A stretch of 14,112 bases of DNA from positions 1 through 14,112 of the forward strand of contig CAYGVT010000056.1 of the NCBI GenBank assembly GCA_964353355.1, in the 5' to 3' direction. Shown here one piece after another: positions 1-8,000 of this stretch. Position 1 is the stretch's first letter; each line of letters opens with the position of its first letter. Under the pieces are notes generated by a model, which was not told the DNA's origin, made no database searches, and worked only from the letters and a program-made list of their open reading frames with translations. The translations under genes and the position numbers were made by a program. Source of the stretch: CAYGVT01 sp964353355 (lineage in GTDB: Archaea; Thermoplasmatota; DTKX01; GCA-020343715).

Positions 1-126
1 ATAGTGCTCGAGCGGGACATGAAGCTGCTCGAACGCATCTTCGAGGCGTTCTCTGCGGAGTACATGTGGAGGGAGATCAAGCCAACAGCGAGCGACCTGA
101 AGGCCCTCGATGTGTCGCCCCACTAA
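1..126 (+). CDS. C-terminal end of an unrecognised protein (partial)
   Basis: Frame 1 is open from the first base to a TAA at 124-126 and gives 41 residues. The start lies outside the window. The fragment is charged and probably helical: a run with LERDMKLLERIFEAF is followed by EYMWREIK and a short polar tail ending SPH. I do not recognise a family from this tail, and no domain can be called. Nothing downstream is coupled to it: the next plus-strand gene begins 40 nt later with its own TATA-like box overlapping this stop codon. The reading frame is inferred from its openness and its plausible amphipathic helix. With only 41 codons, chance openness in GC-rich DNA cannot be excluded. Confidence 0.55.
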   Translation: MVLERDMKLLERIFEAFSAEYMWREIKPTASDLKALDVSPH

Positions 127-130
127 TTAT
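122..130 (+). promoter_or_regulatory. Possible TATA box for the SOUL-family gene
   Basis: The AT-rich run CTAATTAT overlaps the stop codon of the preceding fragment, inside otherwise GC-rich DNA. It lies about 40 nt before the ATG at 167. An archaeal TATA box placed there would start transcription about 25 nt downstream and give a very short leader. No clear BRE is visible, and the call rests on position and composition only. Confidence 0.3.
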
Positions 131-166
131 GTCCCAAAGCCCCCGGCGGGGAAACGTTGATAACGC

Positions 167-724
167 ATGGCCCTCCTCGCCCTGTCCATGGTCAAGTCTG
201 TCGGCTATGAGGTCATCAAGGGCCTCGGCGGTCTCGAGCTCCGTCGCTACCCGGCCATCGTCATCGCCAAGGTCGAGGGCCGCGGCGATGGGGGCTTCAA
301 CGTCCTGTTCAGGTACATCACGGGCAACAACCGCACGCGGGAGCGGCTCGGGATGACCGCGCCGGTCATCTCCGGAGGGTCGGGGCCGAGGGCGAGGTCG
401 GAGCGCATCGCGATGACCGCGCCCGTCATCTCGGGCGAGGGCTCGCTCGCGTTCGTGCTGCCCAAGGGCTACACGATGGGCACCGCGCCCGTGCCGCTCG
501 ACCCCGAGGTCGTGCTGGAGGAGGTGCCTGCGAGGACGCTTGCCGTCCTCAGGTTCTCCGGGAGGTGGACCGAGGGCAACTTCAAGGTCCGCGCGCGGAG
601 GCTCCTCGAGGGCCTGGCCGAGGCCGGCATCGAGCCCCATGGCGAGGTCTTCGCGATGGTCTACAACCCGCCCTTCACGCCACATTTCATGAGGAGGAAC
701 GAGGTGGCGGTCGAGGTGGGATAG
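167..724 (+). CDS. SOUL-family haem-binding protein
   Basis: This is a 185-residue protein of the SOUL/HEBP family, small soluble proteins that bind haem or related tetrapyrroles. Their exact cellular role is unsettled. Family features are clear: an N-terminal YEVI...LELRRYPAIVIAKV strand pair, FNVLFRYITGNN near residue 45, two MTAPVIS motifs (about residues 63 and 83), FVLP, a VLRFSGRW strand, and a C-terminal YNPPFTPHFMRRNEVAVEV. The doubled MTAPV motif also occurs in bacterial SOUL proteins, so it is not a recent error. The length is normal for the family. The ATG at 167 is used; an ATG at 188 (MVKSVGYEVI) is an equally reasonable start that removes a seven-residue hydrophobic leader, and no strong Shine-Dalgarno site separates them. 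The gene stands alone and converges on the ABC operon. There is no signal peptide with a clear cleavage site, so it is probably cytoplasmic. Confidence 0.9.
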   Translation: MALLALSMVKSVGYEVIKGLGGLELRRYPAIVIAKVEGRGDGGFNVLFRYITGNNRTRERLGMTAPVISGGSGPRARSERIAMTAPVISGEGSLAFVLPKGYTMGTAPVPLDPEVVLEEVPARTLAVLRFSGRWTEGNFKVRARRLLEGLAEAGIEPHGEVFAMVYNPPFTPHFMRRNEVAVEVG

Positions 725-745
725 GGCCGGCGCGCCTCCCGTGCC

Positions 746-765
746 CCTGAGGCCCTGCCCTCAGG
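746..765. terminator. Inverted repeat between convergent genes, possible bidirectional terminator
   Basis: CCTGAGG (746-752) and CCTCAGG (759-765) form a perfect 7-bp stem around a 6-nt loop. It sits in the short space where the SOUL gene (+) and the ABC operon (-) end, and it covers the operon's last stop codon. No T-run follows on either strand, and archaeal intrinsic termination normally needs one. The repeat is certain; the terminator role is a guess from position. Confidence 0.35.
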
Positions 766-1522
766 TGAACTCCTTCTCGCGGAACAGGTAGGCGCCCAGC
801 ACGAAGAGCACGACCGCGAGCAGCAGCAGGACCCACGCGCTGTCCCCCACCGGAGAAGCGCCCTCGAAGGACGAGATGTCCCCGAAATCGATCCACTGCT
901 CGCCGATGCTCCTCACGTAGTGCTTGACCGCCAGCAGGCGTATCCTGCCAGGGATGGAGCCGATGAAGCCCTCCCAGATGAACGCGTAGAACAGCCCGAA
1001 GTAGATGGGCCGCTCGATGAGCACGCTCACCATCATGAACAGGGCGGAGTAGACGAAGGAGCCTATGACCATGAGCCCGGCCATGCTGCCGTAGACGCTG
1101 AGCGCGTCGCCGTCGATGCCCAGCCTCCCGAAGAACGAGAGGAAGCCAGCGGTGAGCACGAGGAGCATGATGGCCGAGACCGACACCGCGAGCCCCAGGT
1201 AGTAGCCGGTGTAGATGACAAGGCGGTCGAGCGGGGACGTCACGACCTGGGTGATGGACCTGTCGTCCATCTCGTCCCTCAGGAGCGACGAGCCGTATAT
1301 CATCGCGATGACGGGCATGAAGAAGAAGAGGATGAGGCTGTCGAGCAGGTTCGTGCCGTCCTTGAGCCTCTCCACGTCCTGCCCCGACGCGTAAAGCATC
1401 ACCGCGCTCACGAACGCGGCGATGAGAAGCGTGATGGCGATGCGCCTGCTGAATATGACCTTCCTGACGGTGTAGAGAAATATGGTGAAAAGCCCAGTGA
1501 GCTGGTCGCGGGGGTCAACCAT
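761..1522 (-). CDS. ABC-2 type transporter permease, small subunit
   Basis: This is a 253-residue integral membrane protein with about six hydrophobic helices (residues 28-46, 60-79, 103-131, 143-168, 173-190, 229-247), the usual ABC-2 permease plan. The stretch RDEMDDRSITQVVTSPLDR between helices 2 and 3 is the conserved ABC-2 cytosolic segment, Glu plus a Thr/Ser-Pro-Leu-x-Arg turn, that contacts the ATPase. A polar loop at residues 192-228 probably faces outside. The ATG at 1522 is preceded by GGTGAG (1529-1534), which overlaps the stop codon of the upstream ATPase gene, so translation is probably coupled. The gene ends the four-gene cassette, and its stop lies in an inverted repeat. The protein would form the membrane pore with the ATPase encoded just upstream. 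The substrate cannot be told from sequence. Confidence 0.92.
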   Translation of the reverse strand: MVDPRDQLTGLFTIFLYTVRKVIFSRRIAITLLIAAFVSAVMLYASGQDVERLKDGTNLLDSLILFFFMPVIAMIYGSSLLRDEMDDRSITQVVTSPLDRLVIYTGYYLGLAVSVSAIMLLVLTAGFLSFFGRLGIDGDALSVYGSMAGLMVIGSFVYSALFMMVSVLIERPIYFGLFYAFIWEGFIGSIPGRIRLLAVKHYVRSIGEQWIDFGDISSFEGASPVGDSAWVLLLLAVVLFVLGAYLFREKEFT

Positions 1523-1528
1523 GTCGCC

Positions 1529-2521
1529 TCACCTCACCAGGTACCGGAAGACGGATTCGAGGTCGTCGTCGAGGCTGTGCATCTTGCGCACGTCAGCCCC
1601 CAGCTCGCCCACGATGGCCGGCATGGCGTTGAAGAACTCGTCCGGCCTCGACACCTGCACCACCAGTTCCTTGCGGCCCTCGCCGTACTGGACGCTCACC
1701 ACGCAGCCCATGCCGACGAACCGCCTCGCCAGCTCCTCCAGCTGGTCCGATTCCACGACGATGTTGTGGGGGTGGGCGTCGATGAGGCTGCGAATCTCGT
1801 GGATGTCGCCGGTCGCGACCGCGCGCCCCTTGTAGACCACTGCCACCTTGGACGTGAGCCGCTCGATCTCGTGCAGCACGTGCGAGCTCACCACGACGTT
1901 GTGCCCGTGCTCCCTGTGGAGGGTGTGCACGAGGTCGATCAGTTCGCGCCTGCCAAGCGGGTCCGTCCCGCTCAGGGGCTCGTCGAGCAGGAGGAGCTCG
2001 GGCTCGTGCAGCATCGCGCCCGCTATCTTCATGCGCTGGCGCATGCCCTTGCTGTAGCCGCCCATCCTCCGGTCGAGGTGCGGTGCCATGTTCACGATGC
2101 GCGCGACCGATTCGATGCGCGCGGCCAGGGGCGCGCCCTTCATGCCGCGCAGGCCCCCGACGAGCCTGAGCAGGGCGCGGCCCGTCTGGTCGCCGGGGAG
2201 GTTGTCGTAGTCGGGGCAGAGCCCCAGGCGACCCATGAGGGGCGGGTTCGCCCAGGGGTCCTCGCCGAGCACGGTGACGGTGCCCACGCTGGGCCTGATG
2301 AGGCCGGCCACGAGCTTGAAGAACGTGCTCTTGCCCGAGCCGTTGGGGCCCACGATGCCCGTGATGCCGGGGTGCACGTCGAGCTCGAGCGTGTTCAGGC
2401 CGATGACCTCGCCGTACCACTTGGAAAGCGCCCTCGCGGAGATGATGGCCCCGCGGGCGCCTGCGACCGGGTCAGTCGGTGGCAGGGCCGTCGCCACCTG
2501 CGTCCGAGGCTGCGCGCTCAC
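1529..2521 (-). CDS. ABC transporter ATP-binding protein (second ATPase of the cassette)
   Basis: This is a 330-residue nucleotide-binding subunit that would power the adjacent ABC-2 permeases. Visible motifs are Walker A GPNGSGKST (58-66), signature YSKGMRQ (156-162), Walker B LLLLDE (176-181) and the switch His in VVVSSHVLHE (214). The Q-loop Gln is replaced by Asp104 (LGLCPDYDNL), and the D-loop reads SGTDP rather than the common SGLDP. Residues after about 240 form the C-terminal extension usual in ABC-2 exporters. I chose the GTG at 2521 because it overlaps the upstream permease stop as GTGA, the classic coupled arrangement, and lies just behind a G-rich stretch. The same frame stays open much further upstream, but that sequence is the antisense-like reading of the permease gene and resembles no protein. 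The downstream permease begins 6 nt after this stop. Confidence 0.93.
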   Translation of the reverse strand: MSAQPRTQVATALPPTDPVAGARGAIISARALSKWYGEVIGLNTLELDVHPGITGIVGPNGSGKSTFFKLVAGLIRPSVGTVTVLGEDPWANPPLMGRLGLCPDYDNLPGDQTGRALLRLVGGLRGMKGAPLAARIESVARIVNMAPHLDRRMGGYSKGMRQRMKIAGAMLHEPELLLLDEPLSGTDPLGRRELIDLVHTLHREHGHNVVVSSHVLHEIERLTSKVAVVYKGRAVATGDIHEIRSLIDAHPHNIVVESDQLEELARRFVGMGCVVSVQYGEGRKELVVQVSRPDEFFNAMPAIVGELGADVRKMHSLDDDLESVFRYLVR

Positions 2522-3729
2522 TTGCCCGCCCCCTTCCGCTCGAGCAGCATGAACACCACCGCCATCGGGACCAGGGTGATGGCGAGCATGGCCGCGGCGA
2601 GCTCCCACGTCGCGATGCCGTCGGGCAGCGAGCCCCCGAACGTGAGGGTGTAGGTGAACTGGAGCATGTTGCTCGGGTCGATGAGCCTCCACTTGGCGTC
2701 GAACTCCGAGAAGGCGCCCCCGATGATCAGGAGCGCGAAGAACGAGGCGAAGATGCCTATGCCCGCGTAGGCCTTGCGCTTGGTGAGCGAGGAGAGGAGC
2801 AGCCCGTACGGGAGGAAGAACACCGCGGTGAGCAGGCCCACCAGGAAGGTCTTGCCCAGTATCGCCAACCCCCCTCCGTAGTCGCGGCCGGACTGCGTTC
2901 CCATCATCACGAGCACGTAGATGAGGGGCAGGACGAGGCAGTAGAGCGCCATCACCCATAGGAGGCCCGTGAACTTGCCCGCGAGGTAGTCGACGGTCCT
3001 GACGGGCCTCGAGAAGTAGAGCACGAACGATGAGTCGGCAAGGTCGTCGGCGATGACGTCCGAGCAGATGATGGCCGCGAGCAGGATGACGAACAGGACG
3101 AACAGCCCGCCCGTGAGATAGCCCCCTATGTTGATGTTCACTTCGTCCTGGGGCTCGCCCCCTCCCGTGATGTTGCCCACGACCGTCCCGTTGCCGGTGA
3201 GGTTGCCGGTGCCGGAGATGATGCCGTTGCCGGAGAGGAGGCCCTGGACCATGAGCCCGCCCATGATGAAAGGATCGCCCTCCGTGAACACGATGCCGAA
3301 CTGCTGCTTGTTGCCCTGGGGGTCCACGAAGATGCCGCCCATGCCCGAGATGGAGCCGTTGAGCTCGACCGTTCCCGAGAGGGAGAAGTTGCCGGCGACG
3401 ACGAAGGTCCCGTTGACCGTGAGGTTCTGGTCAACCACTAAGTCGCCCGTGACGTTGACGGTGTAGTTCATGGGGGGAGGCGAGTACGATTCCTCCTCCG
3501 ACCCTATCATGTCTGCATTGGTGAGCTCCTTGTGCGGGAACATGACTGCCCCGATGATGGGGAAGGTGTGCGCGAGCAGGATGCCCACGATGAGCACCAC
3601 GATGACGGACTTGGCCCTGAGCGAGCGGCGCAGCAGCGAGCGCGAGATGGCCAGGAACCGCCACTTGGGGTCGGTGCGCATGCCCTTCCAGGAGTGGTAC
3701 TCGATGCGCCTAACGCCCAGGGCGCCCAC
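2518..3729 (-). CDS. ABC-2 type transporter permease with a large sequon-rich ectodomain
   Basis: This is a 403-residue membrane protein. After an N-terminal cytoplasmic part (IEYHSWKGMR, then a basic segment) comes helix 1 (41-63), an insert of about 140 residues (64-203), and five more helices (204-224, 253-275, 291-317, 320-340, 374-396). The segment DDLADSSFVLYFSRPVRTVDYLAGK after helix 2 is the conserved ABC-2 coupling region. The insert should face outside. It holds nine N-X-S/T sequons (Asn 88, 92, 102, 106, 114, 124, 176, 180, 186) and repeated short N/G/T/V motifs such as LTVNGT and ISGTGNLTGNGT, suggesting a beta-solenoid. The start is a GTG at 3729 that overlaps the preceding ATPase gene by 20 nt. 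I prefer it to the ATG at 3681 because the IEYHSWKG motif resembles the N-termini of related archaeal permeases, as I recall them. The stop overlaps the next gene's GTG. Confidence 0.92.
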   Translation of the reverse strand: MGALGVRRIEYHSWKGMRTDPKWRFLAISRSLLRRSLRAKSVIVVLIVGILLAHTFPIIGAVMFPHKELTNADMIGSEEESYSPPPMNYTVNVTGDLVVDQNLTVNGTFVVAGNFSLSGTVELNGSISGMGGIFVDPQGNKQQFGIVFTEGDPFIMGGLMVQGLLSGNGIISGTGNLTGNGTVVGNITGGGEPQDEVNINIGGYLTGGLFVLFVILLAAIICSDVIADDLADSSFVLYFSRPVRTVDYLAGKFTGLLWVMALYCLVLPLIYVLVMMGTQSGRDYGGGLAILGKTFLVGLLTAVFFLPYGLLLSSLTKRKAYAGIGIFASFFALLIIGGAFSEFDAKWRLIDPSNMLQFTYTLTFGGSLPDGIATWELAAAMLAITLVPMAVVFMLLERKGAGK

Positions 3730-4690
3730 CCCCCTGGAAGACCTGCACGAACACGTCCTCGAGCGTGAGCGTGTCCGGCCCGAGGTACCTCACCTGCAGC
3801 CCGGCCCTGCCCGCCTGGACGAAGAGCGGTGCGGTGCTGCCCTTGCCCTCGACGAGGAACGACAACTGCCCGGCCTCGTCCGTGGACGACACCACCTCGA
3901 AGGCGGGGCGGATGCCCTCCCTGAAGGCCACGACGGCCTGGGCCGTGCCCCTGAGCTTGAGCCGGTAGCGGCCATCCCCCGAGCTCAGGAGCGATTTGGT
4001 GGGCCCCTCCTTGACGAGCCGCCCCTGGTCGATGATGATGACCTGGTCCGATATCTGCTCTATCTCGTGCAGGATGTGCGTGGACACGAGGATGGTCTTG
4101 CCGGACGCGCCGATCTTCTTTATAAGGTCTATCATCTCGTCCCGACCCTGCGGGTCGAGCCCGTTGGTGGGCTCGTCGAGGAACAGGATGCGCGGGTCGT
4201 GCACGATGGCCTGCGCGAGCTTCGCCTTCTGGCGCATGCCGGTGGAGTAGGAGCCGATGGGACGGTATCGCTCCTCGCCGAGCAGCACGAAGTCCAGAAC
4301 CTCGTGCGTGCGCTGGATGGCGTCCTTGGGCATCATCCCCGAGAGCTGCCCCATGTAGGAGACCAATGCGACCGGGTTCATCGAGGTGATGAGACAGTCG
4401 TGCTCGGGCATGTAGCCCACGCGGTCGCGCACGCGGGTCATCTCGCGGCGGGGATCGAGCCCGTCCACGAGGATGCTCCCCGCCTCGGGCTCGACGAGGC
4501 CGAGCACGGTCTTGATGAACGTGGACTTGCCGGCGCCGTTGGGGCCGAGCAGGCCCGTGATGCCCGGGGGGACCTTGGCCGAGAAGTGGTCGAGCGCGAC
4601 CACGGGGCCGAACCGGACGGTGACGTCGGTCGCCTGGACGAGGTGGTCCCCGTTCCCGTTGCCGCCCGTCGCATTGGTCGCCGCAGCCAT
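3710..4690 (-). CDS. ABC transporter ATP-binding protein (first ATPase of the cassette)
   Basis: This is a 326-residue ATPase subunit of an ABC-2 exporter. Motifs are Walker A GPNGAGKST (49-57), Glu96 in the Q-loop position (GYMPEHDCL), signature YSTGMRQ (148-154), Walker B ILFLDE (168-173) followed by the D-loop NGLDP, and the switch His in LVSTHILHE (205). All catalytic elements look intact. Glu in the Q-loop is common in this subfamily. The C-terminal third is the extension typical of ABC-2 ATPases. I chose the ATG at 4690 because an SD-like GGCGGTG precedes it and a TATA box lies about 45 nt upstream; the longer open frame runs back through both TATA boxes and has no protein-like content. 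A GTG two codons earlier is possible. The first 16 residues are a low-complexity Ala/Asn/Gly tail. The permease gene begins inside its last codons. Confidence 0.94.
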   Translation of the reverse strand: MAAATNATGGNGNGDHLVQATDVTVRFGPVVALDHFSAKVPPGITGLLGPNGAGKSTFIKTVLGLVEPEAGSILVDGLDPRREMTRVRDRVGYMPEHDCLITSMNPVALVSYMGQLSGMMPKDAIQRTHEVLDFVLLGEERYRPIGSYSTGMRQKAKLAQAIVHDPRILFLDEPTNGLDPQGRDEMIDLIKKIGASGKTILVSTHILHEIEQISDQVIIIDQGRLVKEGPTKSLLSSGDGRYRLKLRGTAQAVVAFREGIRPAFEVVSSTDEAGQLSFLVEGKGSTAPLFVQAGRAGLQVRYLGPDTLTLEDVFVQVFQGGGRPGR

Positions 4691-4730
4691 GCGCACCGCC
4701 TGCCGCACCTGGGATTGCGAACGCAGGAGG

Positions 4731-4740
4731 GATATATAAG
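4731..4740 (-). promoter_or_regulatory. TATA box of the ABC operon
   Basis: On the minus strand the site reads CTTATATATC, inside very GC-rich flanks and about 41-50 nt before the ATG at 4690. A start point about 25 nt downstream would leave a leader of roughly 15 nt, enough for the GGCGGTG site. It is the best promoter candidate for the four-gene cassette. Confidence 0.6.
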
Positions 4741-4766
4741 TGCCACCCAGCATTCTTCCGATGGGA

Positions 4767-4774
4767 TTTATATA
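4767..4774. promoter_or_regulatory. Second TATA-like box upstream of the ABC operon
   Basis: TTTATATA (plus) or TATATAAA (minus) lies about 30 bp upstream of the first box. It could be an alternative promoter for the ABC operon, an activator or repressor region, or a promoter pointing right. No plausible gene follows on the plus strand, so I favour the operon. Confidence 0.4.
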
Positions 4775-5050
4775 GGGGGAGCGGGCCCGACGGCCGTAGG
4801 GTGGCCTGCTCCCGCGTGATGTGGCGCTCGGGCCGCCTTCGGGCCATCCCTCCGCCGCATAGCCCCGCCTGCGGCCGACCAGGGCCTCACCCGCCACCGC
4901 GACGGCGAGCCCCCGCTATCAGGGCCGCGACGGGCCACATGTCCACCTCGGCCGCCCCCGGGGGCTCCTCCTCCGGCTCGGGGGCCGTGAAGGCGGTCGT
5001 GACGGCCGGGCCCTGGCCGACCCCAGGTACGAGGTCCCGGCGCCTCCGAC
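4775..5050. other. GC-rich intergenic stretch with no supported gene
   Basis: This gap separates the end of the giant surface-protein gene from the ABC operon promoter. It is very GC-rich. Open frames cross it on both strands, but none has a credible start, ribosome site or recognisable protein. I see no tRNA, no T-rich terminator and no clear repeat. A minus-strand frame reading a Pro/Glu-rich run and then a short hydrophobic run ends at 4887 and is discussed among the rejected items. Confidence 0.6.
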
Positions 5051-8000
5051 CTATCCCTGCCTCGCTTCCTCCCCGTTGGATGGCGTCGGGGGCCTCCTCG
5101 GGTTGTAGAGGTAGGTGAGGATGAGGAGGAGGACGATGTCCAGGACGAGGATGTAGGTCCACGCCGCGACCCCCTTGGCCTCCTCCTTCTCGACCGTGAC
5201 GTCTACAGAATCCTCGTCGGTGCCGCTCCACATGTCCGTGACCCTGAGCGTGACCCGGTACACGCCATCCTTCTCGAAGGTGAACGCGGGTGCGGGGCCG
5301 TAGAGGGTCACCGTCCTCCCGTCGTACTGGAAGGTCCACGTGTAGTTGGCCATCCTGCCCATCGCGGTCGAGGACGTGCCGTTGAACGTCACCTCCTGGC
5401 CCGTGCGGAGCATGACGTCGGGGCCCGCCCTGGCAATGGGCGGGACGTCGTTGGTGAGCCTTCCAGCCACGCCGAAGAGGCTGAGGTGCGTCACGTTGGC
5501 CCACAGGACGCCCGCGTAGCGCGTGCCGTAGAGCTCAAGGTCGGTTGTGTCGACGCCCGTCGCCGAGACCCATCCCAGGGCAGGCGAGAGCCTGGTCCAG
5601 ATGCCGGTCGCATCGCCGAGCGCATACAGCGCGAGCGCGGATTCGTCGATGTCCACAGCGTCGTCGGCGTCCCCGTCGCCTGACCTGTCCAGGTCTCCTA
5701 GGGTGTAGTAGAGCCACACCGTGGCGCCCGCGACGATGTCGTCGGGCGCGCCCGGCCCGCTCCCGTTCACCTCTATGCTGAGGTAGCGGCCGAGCGAGAG
5801 CTCGCCCGGCCCAAGCCCGCTGTCCCTGGTGAGCCGGTCCGGCACGTCCTGCTCCGTGAGGGACGCGATGTCGACGCTGAACGCGGTCGAGTCGTCCAGA
5901 TGGGCCCAGACGGCCGCGCCCGTGGCCTTGACCACGTCCACGCCGTCCAGCCTGAGGTCGGGCCTGGGGTCCAGGCAGGTGTAGGTCATGGCCCCGTCCG
6001 TGACCTTGACCTCCACGCCCTTGAGGATGCCCAGCACCCTGAAGTGGTCGGACATGAAGGCGCTGGAGAGCATGACGATGGTCTGCGTGGACGACCACCT
6101 GCCGTAGCGGATGGCGATGTGCTCCCCCTCGGAGGGGTCCTTCATCCTCCCAAGCACGTCAGGGGCGTCCGCGAGGAGCGACCGTATGATGCCCCCCGCT
6201 GTCGCGTCCCCGGTGGCACCGGGGTCGCCGAGGAGCACGATGTAGCGCGCGCCGGTGTGGTTGGCCAGCAGGTCCTCAGGGGTCGTGATGTCCACTTCGG
6301 CCCCCCTGGACAGGTCGCCGATGAAGCCCACCGTGTCGGTCCCGGGGTCGGCCGCGACGTAGACCGTCCCCTCGAGCAGGAGCTGCGAGGCCCCGTCGAC
6401 ACTGTCGAGGACGCCGTCAGCGTCCGAGTCGCCGCTCCTCGGGTTGAGGCCCAGGTCGAGCTCGCGAGAATCGCTTATGCCGTCCTCGTCGGTGTCGTTC
6501 GACAGCGGGTCCGTCCTCATGGAGACCTCGAACCCGTCCAGGAGGAGGTCCCCGTCGCTGTCGCCCTCGGTGGCGTCGGTCCCGTAGACGTCCTCGTAGC
6601 CGTCCTTTATGCCGTCGTCGTCGAAGTCCTTCTCGTCAGGGAGGGTCCCCACCTCGGATTCGCGGCTGTCGAACATGCAGTCGTCGTCGGAATCCGCGTC
6701 GGTCAGGTCGGAGCCGAAGCCGACCTCGTGGACGTCGTCCAGGCCGTCCGAGTCGGTGTCGTTGGAGAGCGGGTCCGAGTGTAGCAGGAACTCGTCGAAG
6801 TCCGTGACGCCCTCCCCGTCCGTGTCCTTGCTGCGCGGGTCGCACCGCAGTCCCACCTCGGTGCCGTCAGGGAGCCGGTCGCGGTCGGTGTCGTAGTGGC
6901 ACGGGTCCGTGCCATCATCCACCTCCGCGAGGTCGGGCATCCCGTCCGTGTCGGTGTCGGGGGACCTGGGGTCGGTGCCGAGGTCGCGCTCCATGAGGTC
7001 GCCCAGGCCGTCGAGGTCCGTGTCGGGGGCGACGGGGTCGCTCGTGACGACGAGGGGGACCGTCCCCGCCGGTCCCGTGACGCTGATGGTCCAGGGCGCC
7101 TGCTCCACCGCGTCGGTGAGGCCGTCCCCGTCGGTGTCGGGGAAGGGCTTCGGCGCCGCCTTCACGATGCTCACGTTCTGGACGAACCTGAGCACGCCGA
7201 AGTGGCGCGCGTCGGCCACGAAGATGCGGTCGTCGTCGGTCACGAGGACGTCCTTCGGCTCGAGCTCCGTCCCGCTCGCCGTGTCCGTGCCGTCGATGGT
7301 CGCTATCCACCTGCCGTCGGTGTCCACCTTCTGGACGCGCCTCGTCCCCCCCTCCGCCACGAAGATGTCGCCCGACCTGTCGAACGAGACCGAGACCGGG
7401 TTCGAGAAGGGATTGCCACCCGGGCCCGAGCCGTCGTACGTCCGCACGTAGGTCCCGTTCGTGCGGAAGACCTGGATGCGGTTGTTGGACCCGTCCACCA
7501 CGTGGAGCTGGCCCTGCCGGTCGAGGCTCAGTCCGCAGGAGAGGCCGAAATGGGCTGGGCCGCTCCCGCTCGAGCCGAACCGGTGGCTGTAGTACCCGCT
7601 GCTGCCGTATACCTTGACGTCGCTCTCGTAGGAGGATGCGTTCCAGAACATGTCGAAGATGTAGATGTCGCCGTCAGCGTCGACGACGAGGTCCTGTGGG
7701 GTCGTCGGGAGGGTGGGGCCGAAGAGGTAGTTGACGTACATCGCCGTCCCGTCTGGACGGAGCTTCCAGAGCCCCGATGAACGGTCGAGCACGTACACAT
7801 AGCCCTCGGGGTCGCAGGCGACCGCGTCCACGCGGGTGAAGGAGGTGGAGCCGCCCCAGTCCCTCTCGAGGGTCCCATCGGGGTGGTACTTGTATATGGC
7901 GACCCCGAAGAGGTCGAAGTTCGCCTTCACGACGTAGAGCGACCCGTCGGTGCCCATCGCGATGCTCGGTGACCACTCCCTGTTGGTTCCGAGGACCCAG

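Noticed and set aside
920..2653. A 577-residue plus-strand open frame opposite the ABC genes
   Set aside because: It is rich in His, Asp, Glu and Arg, has no recognisable domain, and lies antisense to two genes with complete ABC motifs. In GC-rich DNA such long antisense frames are expected.
3470..4819. A 449-residue plus-strand open frame opposite the first ATPase gene
   Set aside because: It shows the same antisense composition and no domain. The minus strand carries all Walker, signature and switch motifs.
4887..5003. Minus-strand frame after the surface-protein stop reading a Pro/Glu-rich run, then MWPVAALIAG and a basic tail
   Set aside because: It faintly resembles a linker plus C-terminal membrane/sorting tail, so a decayed gene end was considered. 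The hydrophobic run is too short, there is no start codon or ribosome site, and the frame upstream is the shadow of the surface protein.
6395..7138. Possible CRISPR-like regular repeat
   Set aside because: The regular 66-bp spacing comes from TSP3 codons within an intact reading frame. The units are divergent and have no repeat-spacer structure.
5900..7780. Two 294-residue plus-strand frames opposite the TSP3 and propeller region
   Set aside because: They are Val/Gly/Arg/Asp-rich and periodic only because they are the complement of the 66-bp TSP3 repeats.
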